This document shows, piece by piece, positions 54,234 through 64,000 of a DNA stretch of 64,000 bases. Under the pieces are notes generated by a model, which did no database searches, was not told where the DNA came from, and saw only the letters and a list, made by a program, of their open reading frames with translations. Position numbers and translations under genes: made by a program. The stretch's first letter is position 1. The number at the start of each line of letters is the position of its first letter. The stretch is taken from NCBI RefSeq assembly GCF_031143425.1, contig NC_090438.1, forward strand, positions 757,729,823 to 757,793,822. Direction: 5' to 3'. This DNA is from Pleurodeles waltl (Eukaryota; Chordata; Amphibia; Caudata; Salamandridae).

Positions 54234-56110
54234 AACATGGTTGGCTCAAGGCCTAATTAGAGAATGGTGCTGCTGAGTCTAGGATGGTCCCAGGAGAGGG
54301 ATCATTTACTTGAGGAAGAAGAAGACTTCTCCTTCCTAAAACATTCTTTATGTTTGTTACGGAGAAACCTTTTGGGGAATGCCTCCTGTAGGGAGACTTG
54401 TCATAAGTGGAGAGGGACCATTTAGGCATGCCCTTATGAGCCCAAGCCAAAACCAAGTTGGCCCGCTTCCCTGATGATATTGTGATGGATGTAAGCCCAG
54501 GAGTCACAGGCCAAAAGGTTGTAGTTGACAATCCTACCAGAGTTATGGGGGTCCAACAGAGACATCTTTTTAACATTACCAACCTGACAAGCTAGGAGGA
54601 TGCTTTAGGAAGTCATATTTGACCTAAAAGATACTGGACAATATCTGAGAAACTTCAATAAACACCAAAGAAGAGCTTCAGACCCCACATCAGTAAGGCA
54701 CAAAAACAGGAACTGATGCTAGTGCACTGGACATCATCTTATGTAGTTTAAAGTCATCACATCCTTGACAGACAGAGCCAAGACTTGAGTTCCATCTGCA
54801 CCACATGGGGGTGCTGGAGACCTACTGCAAAGAAAAACAGTTTGCAGATCCAGTTTGGCACCTGGGTGGTATTTAAAGATGAACAATATGCCCAAAAAAG
54901 TATGCAACAGAAGTGCTTTTTGCCAAGAGAAGAGGTCAGGCACAATACTTAATTTTCCCAAATATGCCCGGCATCAAGGAAACAACACACCAAGTGCAGC
55001 AGGTAAAACAGGGTTCTCCAACAAGTAGCTTGTGAGCGACTGGTAGCTCTCCAGCTTTCAGAAAGTAGCTTTCCTCGGTTCAGTGCAGCCTACTAAATTT
55101 GAAGGTTTTGCTTGACATGATTAATATATGTATACCAACATTGGAAAATGTTTTTTCAAAACGAGAATGTGTGTACTTTCAGAACTAATAAGCTGAAGGT
55201 TGAATTTCCAAAATGTATTTAAAGCTGATATTTGAGTGATAAATCAAGTGGTGTTGGGGAGGTTTAATACTAATATTATGACATTGGTGCCAGGAATATT
55301 TATGCTATGGCTGTTATGTATTACCCATGTAAAGGCATTCCAAATTTACAAAGACTTTTTTTTTTTTTTTTTCACATTAATGCTGATTAACTTGTCTGAT
55401 GCAAAGGTGATAACTGCAGATAATTTTACATAGGGTGGCCACTACATCTCTGATTTAATCACTATTACAATAGAAATTATATTAACAGCTTGGGATGTAT
55501 TTTGTTGATCAAACGTATCTCCCATAACAGACATAAAGATAACGAACATAAGAACCAGACAACCATTTTTATAAGAAGCACTGTCAAAACCAATAGGTTT
55601 CGACTTTGTGACCACTGGCTTTGTACACTGTCTAAGCACACTGACATCAGGCAAAAAGTGGCATGTTAACCATGCCAGAAAGAGGGAACTTTCATATACT
55701 AACAACCAAGAAGTGCCTAATTTCACTCTAAGTTCCCTATGTCTACTAAATGTATCTCAAGTCTGTGTCTTCCAGCATATCCAAGAAATGATCATTTATT
55801 CACCAAAGAAAGATCTGCAAAGGCCTGCAAACACATTGGGATATGTTAGAAATAGTGTAAACACATAGGAGACTGCACGGAATAAAAAACATTACTAAAA
55901 CCATACTGATATACAGAAATTATTTTGGAAAAACAGTCAATAACACGATTTAACATTTGAATGCTTGAGTTGTGAATACCAGTAAACGGACCGAACATCT
56001 GATCAAACATAGCGCTAAGTAGCAGTACTGCGTGGAGTCATAGAGATAACAATTTCTACTGTTAAGGAAGTATAAAAGCCAGAGGATAAGCCAAATATGC
56101 ATGCTTATAT
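54234..56110. other. Unassigned degenerate sequence
   Basis: No supported gene. Minus-strand ORFs at 54253-54582 and 55442-55726 resemble nothing I can name. A CAGGGTTCTCCAAC motif at about 55009 looks like a hAT-type transposon end, but no partner end was found. A T-run lies at 55355-55372. Confidence 0.4.
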
Positions 56111-59100
56111 TTAAATTAGCTCAAAATAATTGGACATAAATAAGAGTTTGCACAGGGGCCACAACCACTTGAAAATATACTGTCCACCAGAAATATCCTT
56201 AATGACAGTAAGTAACGTTTTGATGGCTACTTCATCAGAGCAAGACAAGCTCCCTGCTACTCCAACCCAAGTGGAGGCATTGCTCTGAAGTGGATCACAG
56301 GCCTGTACTGTGATATCACCCAGATAACTACTCCTTGCCAATAATAAGGAATCCATAAAGGAAGCCTTCAACTGTGGAGGACTGGTAGGACGACCATCCA
56401 ACACATTGGATGGGGCACCTCTAGTGCATAGATATAGAAGAAGAGTTGTAAATCCGCATCTGACCTGACAGGATTCCTGATGCTGGAGTCTCTACTTTCT
56501 TAGGCACCACTAAATGGTCCTGATGTGCCATCTGGTGTGCACTGTCAACAGGATACATAGGCCGTCAGACCTAAAAGGCATAGGACTTAGAGAACTGGGA
56601 TTGGTGCTGAACCAGAAACATTGGGATCATAGCCCTACTACCTGCAACCCTCTATGGAGGAGGTAATGCCTTTGAAGAAGTTGTGCTTACTATCAAACCT
56701 ATGAAGGGTTACTCTGTGTGGTGACCTCAAGAGATTTCTGGGAATTGACGGTAAAGCCCAAATCTTGCAGTAAGGTCAGTGCACCTAAGGTGATCCAAGA
56801 CCAGCACATGGGGCCATGCCTTAAATAGCGCCCGGTTTCATGTATGAAACTATATGCACTTCTGACCTACTTAGAGAAGCTTCTACAAGAACCAGCACTT
56901 CAAGGTGTGGTCAGCAGACCAAATGATAAAAAACTGAATTGATAATGCTGAGACCCCAGCGGAGACAGTCTGGTAATGTCTGAGCAGGAAGGACAGGAAG
57001 GTGAAAGGTAGGTCTCCCAGGGATGCCAATCAAATCCCAGCCCTTAGGGCTAACACAACCTGATTCTGGGATATCATTATGAACTTGTATTGCTAAATGA
57101 CCAGAGTAAGGCAGTGAAGGTCATGGATGGGACTCAAACGTTTTAGTTTCTTTGGGAAAAAAGCCGTAAAGGTGATAATGCCCTCTGCCTTTTTTCCTCC
57201 ACGGGCTGAACGTCTATGGCTCTTGTGTTCAGTAGAGCAAGAAACCTGTGAAAGTAATACAGAGACTACGCTGGAGAGCATATCCCGGCAGAAGGAGGGC
57301 AGTCACAGGTAGAAGGAACAAAGGGGGCATCATAGAGCTTGTGAATGAGATTGGTTCACCCAGCGATCCATTTTGATCCTCTCCTAACTGGTGATACAAT
57401 GGGAAACTAGTGATATTGGGGAGAGGGGAGTCAAAGAGTATCTGAGACAGCAGATTATGGCAGGAACTGAAGCTACAGCAGAGGTTTCTAAGACCCATCC
57501 CTGCTGCAAAAAGAGCGATATATCTTCTGGGTGTTCAGAAATGCTCAGAGGGCTGTTATTCCATGGAGTAGCACCCAAATGTTTGGCACTATGGATGGAA
57601 CTCCTTTAACAGGGAAGCCAGGCCCAATGAGCACAACCAGGCACAACTGTTTTTGAAAAGCTGCACGTAGGAATTTTCTCTTAAAGACTGCTAGCCATCA
57701 AAGGGCACATCGATTAGGGTTCCTTAGACATCTTCCCAGAACACTGTGTGGAGCGTTAAACGAAGCAGTGCAGGGTAATGGCTGTAGTCATTGATGGAGC
57801 CACCACCTGTGCAGATTCCCTCCACATTTCCATATTTGTTTAAAGATGTGCAGGCCATTGCTGACCTGATCCAAGAATGGCTTTTCCAGGTGGTTCAGAA
57901 TGCTAATAGTCATTTGTGCAAACTCCCACTACCATAAAATGTGGACTTGGTGGCCATGAAGGCACAAGGTCTTTTTGGTGTGAAGAGCTGGTCTGCTAAA
58001 GAAAAAAAGACTGCCTGGTCCACAGAGTTAAGCCTCTTAAGACTCTTGTCTTACGAAAAGCAATGGGGGTGTTTAGTTTGACAGAAGGTGCTTGAATCAT
58101 CATGCTCTTTTGGGAAGGGTACAAGGACAAAATCTTTGTATCACATGGTGGAGGTCCATGTTGTCCTGCAATTTATGTGCAGAGAGTATGATTGGAAAGG
58201 TTTTTTTTCTTTTTTTTCTCACCAAGTAGCCAACATCAACTCCAACAGTCCCTTACTGAACAGAAGCAAAAATTATTATACTGAAGAGGATGACTTCAGC
58301 ATTTCAAAAAATGACTTTGTCTCAGAGGTATACAAGGCCAGTGCCAATGACTCAACTACTTTGTGTTTCACTGTAATGAACAAACACGATTTCCTCTGAA
58401 GGGCGCCAAGAAGGAAAAAAAGGGATGTTTGCTTCTGGAGATGTGTCCAGACAACTTGCATACTGTCACACCACCACCGGGGTAGCTTGCTCTTGTAGCT
58501 TGCTCTTTACAGTGCTCCGATACCCTTAGGTCATGTTAGAGCTTTATAAAACTTTATAAGTGAGAGAAGGGAGGAGTTCATCAGTCTGCTAGTCAAAATC
58601 CCTAGTACCCCCAACAGCCTTTGTCAGGCATAGCAAAATAATTAAAATCTGAAAACCTAAAGAGTCCTTACATCTATGTAAATCTTTTTGCCCTAAGGAG
58701 GTGATATGGCAGGGGTAGGTCATCAAAACAGGAATGAACCTCCTCTCACCACTCGGATAAACTCTGTGTATTTTAGAGGTGGAATAAACATCAAAATCAG
58801 CTCTGAAAGTAGAGCAGAGGGCACAGGTGTTGACACCATGTTAGTCATTAGTTTCCTTTAAAGGGGTACCAAACCCGGGCCCATGGATGTATGAAGTCAA
58901 CTGGTGTCGGGGCAGCCCTTGAGGACTGGCCCAGAGGTTAGTGGGGCTATCCTGAATATGTCCAGTATGGCATCATGAAAGGCCTCAAGCTCTGTAGGGT
59001 TGGCAGATTAAGTCAGGAGCTCCTACTTCATATCCTCAGGGAAGAGACTGGCATTGCGGGCACCGTTTAGTCTCGAAATGTCCTAGAAGTAGAATTGTGT

Positions 59101-60490
59101 CCCAAGGAAAAAAAAGAGGACTTCATCTGCTAATGGCAACCATTCCCTACTGCTGGATTTTCCAGAGGAATAAAGTGACCTTTTTGAGACGTTCATGTGT
59201 GCTTGGAAAAAATTAACTTGTCTTTCTGCTCCCTGATGGCCTTTGAGTGCATCAAGTAATAGGAGCAACACGCAAAGGTATCTTGGTGGGACATGACATC
59301 GAGATGTTGAGTAGATCGAACAAACACATCTTTTTACAGAGTCTATGACAGAATTTAAACCCTAAGACTGCAGTGGGAGACATCTGAGCTGCCTGCTTGA
59401 CATCTATAACTGAGGAATTTAGTCAATGAAGTACAGAAAAGGAGCTACAGACGTGTCAATAAGGGCACTGAAATGCAGCCCATCCATTAGACGGTTCCTT
59501 ATGTATGCTGATATTGTCACATTTTGAGCGGGTGAATTCTCAGCTGAATTCATATGGCACCAACAGGTGCACCAGACATGTATTACTATGGAGAAGATTA
59601 CGGATTTAGTCTGACCTCTGGAAGATATGTATAAGGTGAGGAACCTGCAGGAAGAAATGCCCTTCAAAACCCTTTTTTAACTGAAAACCTTGATAAAATA
59701 TTTTATGCAAAAAATGGCACTATGGCTCTTTCTAAAGATAATATTTCTGCCTACTTTGGAAGCCTTTAGAGTAAGTGTAAAGATGAGTGCAATGTAGAGG
59801 TGTGGCTCACTGTGCCCACAAATGGAATTGCCCCACGCAAAGTTTCATTCACCATATCACCCAATTCATGTTCAGATTTTACTTTGGCCCATATACATCT
59901 GAAATTTTTTCTGCCTTAATTTAATCTAAAGCTTTGTCAACATTTACTAAATACCACCACCAGGATCAGGAAAAAGACTTAAGCAATCATGTTCCAGAGT
60001 GCATGGGTTTAACGTCCCAGGAGGCACTGGCTGTTGGCTGACCTCAGGGCAAGGACAGGCGCAGAACACATCCTCTTAATATTTCCATAAGTTTGGAATC
60101 TCTGTCTGGAGTAGTAATTTTAAAGCCATTAGGGTTCCCTTTAATGGAGGATCCCTGCACCACCAAACTCTCAGGTGTTGGATGTAAACTTAAATACTCA
60201 GGGTTGCCTGGAGCTGGTCCATAAGACTTGTGACTTGGCAATTCACTGGAGGGGCACAACACGGTTTATCCCAGGTGCCCAACATCGTACTACAGAGGGC
60301 CTCACTGAAGGGCAACAGAAGTTAGGCCAGTGCCGGCCAGCCTGAAGGATCTCAGTAAGGACATTTGTTTTTACCTCAATACTGGGGAGGTGAATGCCAT
60401 GGAAGTCAGCAGCTCCCTTAATGACAGTGGCAAAGGACTTTAACCAGCTGTTGGTCCAGAAGGGGAAACCAACCTTGTATGGAATGAGGT
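56111..60490 (-). pseudogene. Highly degenerate DIRS internal region
   Basis: It is collinear in minus-strand order with the copy at 31970-34760. The segment at 58900-59000 (CCTTGAGGACTGGCCCAGAGG) matches 34505-34540. The segment at 56520-56570 (ATCTGGTGTGCACTGTCAACAGGAT) has its counterpart at 33630-33655. The open stretch at 56404-56111 contains QSNASTWVGVAGSL, possibly a decayed RNase H start (TDAS-x-x-GWGA type). No block is intact, and the recombinase is not found. Confidence 0.45.
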
Positions 60491-60615
60491 ATCCAGTTTA
60501 CTAGCATCTTGCATACATACAGTTATTTTCATCATAGGGTGGGGTACACTCGTCCTCACCACCCCCATTATTGTCTCAATATGGCTGACTGGTCGGAGTC
60601 AGAGCCAAAAAGTCG
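60491..60615. other. Unassigned sequence before the gap
   Basis: No assignment. A short plus-strand open stretch (MADWSESEPKS) runs into the gap and cannot be judged. Confidence 0.4.
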
Positions 60616-60815
60616 NNNNNNNNNNNNNNNNNNNNNNNNNNNNNNNNNNNNNNNNNNNNNNNNNNNNNNNNNNNNNNNNNNNNNNNNNNNNNNNNNNNNN
60701 NNNNNNNNNNNNNNNNNNNNNNNNNNNNNNNNNNNNNNNNNNNNNNNNNNNNNNNNNNNNNNNNNNNNNNNNNNNNNNNNNNNNNNNNNNNNNNNNNNNN
60801 NNNNNNNNNNNNNNN
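60616..60815. other. Assembly gap (200 N)
   Basis: Exactly 200 undetermined bases, a round number that suggests a placeholder, not a measured length. Confidence 0.98.
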
Positions 60816-60911
60816 AGAGAGAGAAAGAGAGAAGAGAAAGAGAGAGAGAGAAAGAGAGAGAAAGAGAGAGAAAGAGAGAGAAGAGAAGAGAAAGAGAGAG
60901 AGAAAGAGAGA

Positions 60912-60952
<41 letters not shown>

Positions 60953-60965
60953 AGAGAGAGAGAGA

Positions 60966-61041
<76 letters not shown>

Positions 61042-61062
61042 GAGAGAAAGAGAAAGAGAGAA

Positions 61063-61092
<30 letters not shown>
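60816..61092. repeat. (GA)n / GAGAAA low-complexity tract
   Basis: 277 bp of GA with interspersed AAA and AGAAG, directly against the gap. The gap is probably the unresolved remainder of this tract. Confidence 0.97.
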
Positions 61093-61093
<1 letters not shown>

Positions 61094-61999
61094 CTGATGC
61101 TTTATATTAGCCTGAACAAAAAGTTCAGGAAATAGTACTCTTCCTACATGCTCAGAAAAAGGATTTCAGAGCTCACACAAGAGTGAGAATACACCTAAAA
61201 ATATTTAGTTTGACAAAGAGTGTTGAGATTTAAAGAAGGAAGAACGAAGGAAGTAAGCGTATTAGGCCAGCATTATAGGAATAGCAAATGAGAAAGCACT
61301 ATTATTTGAATTAAAAGAGGCAAACCAAAATATTAAAGAGAAAACAAGTTTAGCTCCTCGAAAAAATGACCAAAAACTTTGTAAGGTCACAGAATAAAAA
61401 AAGGCACAACAAATTCTGGCCAATGCTAAATAACAATAGAAATAGAACTTTGGAATCTTTGAACTCTGCAATAACTGATGCAGCCAAGATTACACATCTC
61501 AAAGGGCTGTATAGTGTTGAAGAGTCAGTCAACAATACATTTGAATTTGGAATAATGATGAACTGCTGGACACACTGACTATGGTTAACATTAGCAAGAT
61601 TAGTTAGACCATGAAGTTAAGTATGGCTGCAGGCCCATACAATTTACCAGTCATATTGCTGACAGATGGGCATGAATATTACAACTTCTTTTCCAAATGA
61701 CAGCCATTCTGACACCTTGAGTGGCATTATTATAAAACCTATCTATAGAAGAACTGCCAAGAAAGTGTGCCTATCTACTGTATGGTGATGGAACTACTGA
61801 ATTTGCCCCCTCACTGGGATTTTGTCATGTCTGGCAAACTTCGATCAAAGAACTACAATGCATAATCCACCTTAGTGTACGCTATTCCTTTTCCTGCATA
61901 GTCTTTCCTTTTGCCAAACATAGCCATACACCTGGGATGTGGCTCATCATATCACTCTTTAGTTGAGTTACTGGTGGCCCGAATACCTGGGTGTGTCTT
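61093..61999. other. Unassigned sequence
   Basis: No supported gene. The plus-strand ORF at 61366-61578 (MTKNFVRSQNKKRHNKFWPM) could be a fragment of the same L1 as 62000-62325, but I cannot show it. Confidence 0.35.
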
Positions 62000-62325
62000 G
62001 ATACGTGGCAACTAAATGCTTGGTCATCAATGATCAAAGGTTCATAGACTTTCCAAAGGAGAAAACCAAGCTATACTTTCAAGAGAACTTGGGACCATTC
62101 AAATCACTGCAAACCTTGTGGAAAGCCTTTAATCCAGTCTTAAGAGGGTATAGGCCACGGTCTACCTCAGAAATGTGGCCAAAAAGTGCTGTGGAATACG
62201 AAATACTGGAATTACAGAGGAAATATGTGACTGCTCGAGATGTGGGCACGGTGCAAACAGTGGAACGTCCTAGGCAACCTCTGGAGAACAAGTTATTAAC
62301 CTTATCTGGTAGAGACAATATCTAG
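62000..62325 (+). pseudogene. L1 ORF2 fragment, region between endonuclease and RT
   Basis: The plus strand reads FIDFPKEKTKLYFQENLG, LQTLWKAFNPVLRGYRPRS, then EYEILELQRKYVTARD. The TLW-x-AF-x-x-VLRGY motif followed by a coiled helix is the L1 ORF2 segment ahead of RT, seen also at about 45870-45800 in the big L1 (VAVLWDTLKEV). It is truncated on both sides and abuts DIRS terminal sequence at about 62326. Confidence 0.55.
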
Positions 62326-62760
62326 TTGCAAATTCCTTACCTTTGAATTTCCCCCAGGCATCAGACTGGATCTGGAGAATTTTGTGAGTACCCCTGCGAG
62401 CCATCAGGTGGTGTCGATCAGCTCTGCATCTGTCTTCTGCACCAGATAGGACGTTGCTGTTCCTATAAAGGCGCCACCCTGGCGCATTGAAGTCAGTTTC
62501 TTTTCACCACTTTCCACACCAGAAGCGCATAGCCATCAAGAAACTGACTACTGGTGCGTCAAAACTAAAGCCCTGAAAGGGGAGTCCCTCCCTCCTACAA
62601 TTCAGCTCGCAGAGCGCGGAAGATGGGTGGGTCGGTAAGGAATCTGCAGCTAGATTTTGTCCCTACCAGGTAAGGAGTTACCTAAGTTAAGTAGCTGGTT
62701 CATCTGACAGGGACTTCTAGTTGCTGATTCCTTACCTTTGAATCCATATCCAAGGAATAC
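62326..62760 (-). repeat. DIRS terminal repeat and internal complementary region
   Basis: TTCCTTACCTTTGAAT occurs at 62334 and 62730, and GGTAAGGAATCTGCAGCTAG lies inverted between them at about 62634. Direct and inverted copies of one end next to a recombinase gene match the DIRS end arrangement. Confidence 0.6.
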
Positions 62761-62899
62761 CAACCATGGAAGTGGGTCTGCGAACCAAGAACATACTAAA
62801 ACATCATGCTGGACCAAACAGGCAAAATGCCTGTCCCTACGGACCAGACTGTCCAGGCAGTAGTGTTTCGTAAACATGTGCAGAAATACCCACGTTGCT

Positions 62900-64000
62900 G
62901 CCTGACAAATGTAAAGGACAGGAACTCAGCATGCTCGCAGCTTTAGCTCAGATGGAATGAGCACACAAACCCTCAGAAGGTTGCTTCTTGGCCACTGCAT
63001 AGCAGATCTTAATAAAGAGAGCAATCTATCTGGAAGTGGTCCGCTTCTGCACTGCCCGACCTTTCGTCGCACCCACATAACTGACAAAGAGTTGATTATC
63101 TACCCTGAACTCTTCTGTATGATCAAGGTAGAATGCCAATGCTCTTTTTGGATCCAGGCGGTGGAGTCTCTCCTCTTCCTTAGAAGGATGTGGATGCGCA
63201 TAAAAAGTAGGCAAGGTGATGGAATGGCCTACATGTAAGAGCGGAACCACTTTTGGCAGAAAGTAGGCCCTAGTGCAAAGCACCACTATGTCAGGATAGA
63301 TGGAAAGGTAGGCAGCTTAGATGACAACACCTGCAGCTCACTCACCCTGTGGGCAGATGTAATGGCCACAATGATGGCTGTTTTCAAAGTGAAAAGCCTC
63401 AAAGAACAATTGTAGAGAGGCTCGAAAGGAGTGCACATCAGCTGTTAAAACTAAATTTAATTCCCATTGGAGCATAATGAATGGAAATGGAGGAAACATA
63501 AGTAATGCCTTTAAGGAACCTATTTACACTTAGAAGCTTAAATAAGAGAGGTTGATCAGGCAACCGCAAAATAGCAGAAATTCTTGACAGAGAACATTTG
63601 AGAGCGGCCACAGTAGAGCCCTGCTGGGCCAGAGGAAGGATAAACAAAACCTCAGAAGGAGGGGCAGAAAAGGGCTCAACTGACACCATGCACTGTGCCA
63701 CAAATTTCTTCCCAAGACAGGCATACTTTGTTTTGGTGGAGAGACGTCTGGCTGCCAAGATTACATTACAGACTTCAGGCAGAAGGTCAAAAGCCATCAA
63801 CTGTCGCCACCAAATCTCTATTCCAGAAGGCGGAGAGTGGATAGGTTCAGGTGGAGAACACTCCCCTGTTGCTGCAACAAAAGATCCTCTGAAGGGCCAC
63901 TCTGATCGGAGGATCAATGGCCATGCTCAATATCTTGGAATACCAAACTCTTCGTGACCAGTCCGGAGCCACAAGCATTACTTGGGCCCGGTCGCTCTTG
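62900..64000 (-). pseudogene. DIRS tyrosine recombinase (runs off the window)
   Basis: The minus-strand N-terminal core-binding region at 63917-63438 shows VCNVILAARRLSTKTKYACL, APPSEVLFILPLAQQ, STVAALKCSLSRISAI and LPDQPLLFKLLSVNRFLKG. The C-terminal region at 63286-63026 shows LHRLDPKRALAFYLDHTEEF and NQLFVSYVGATKGRAVQKR, the same signature as the recombinase at 37720-38013. Frames change between and after these blocks and stops are present, so it is dead. The upstream RNase H would lie right of the window. A DIRS terminal repeat follows on its 3' side at 62326-62760. Confidence 0.82.

Noticed and set aside
55009..55110. CAGGGTTCTCCAAC end-like motif suggesting a hAT element
   Set aside because: No matching inverted end or 8-bp duplication was found downstream.
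56111..56404. 97-codon minus-strand ORF that looked like a host exon
   Set aside because: It lies where RNase H would fall in a degenerate DIRS copy and contains a TDAS-like motif (SNASTWVGVAG). Its candidate splice donor is poor.
60509..61135. 208-codon plus-strand ORF rich in Arg/Glu
   Set aside because: It is open only because it runs through the N gap and the GA repeat, so it is low-complexity and not a gene.

Overview
This window is repeat-dominated nuclear DNA from a vertebrate with a large genome. A urodele amphibian, probably a newt, is the best guess: a Harbinger with HARBI1-type transposase, DIRS-type tyrosine-recombinase retrotransposons, a Gmr1-like Ty3/gypsy element with ~2.6 kb LTRs, and L1 all lie nested in one another. 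The species is an inference. No intact host gene, rRNA, tRNA or CRISPR was found. Almost every coding region is a decayed transposon gene.

Layout. 1-4353: pieces of a DIRS gag gene (minus strand) cut by LTRs of one gypsy family; the LTR at 1173-3818 is a solo LTR with a perfect ATACC duplication. 4354-29780: a Gmr1-like gypsy element (gag, integrase, then reverse transcriptase/RNase H). Each of its two LTRs carries a full-length ~8 kb Harbinger at the same nucleotide position, but in opposite orientations (6860-14780 and 21730-29736). Each Harbinger holds three genes: a SANT/Myb-like protein, the DDE transposase, and a second SANT/Myb-like protein with a coiled coil and a repetitive proline-rich tail. 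29938-30392: a Harbinger MITE with a TAA duplication. 31190-34760: degenerate DIRS material.

35092-54233: a four-level nest. An intronless, decayed copy of an uncharacterised animal gene family (minus strand) is split by a full-length L1 (35817-52795, with a target duplication of about 15 bp). The L1 is split by a solo gypsy LTR (46274-48892) and by a DIRS element (37080-44848) that has inverted termini and an internal complementary region. The DIRS recombinase gene is split by a TTAA-flanked element (38147-40128) made of tandem repeats and a run of consecutive hairpins.

54234-64000: sparse, degenerate DIRS remnants, a 200-N assembly gap beside a long GA tract, a short L1 fragment (+), and a DIRS recombinase gene (-) with its terminal repeat running off the window.

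Gene interplay: within each Harbinger the first Myb gene and the transposase converge, while the transposase and the second Myb gene diverge from a shared region of about 450 bp. This is consistent with co-expression of a transposase and two DNA-binding partners. Everything else is sequential insertion, and target duplications or reading-frame continuity across the insertions let most steps be ordered.
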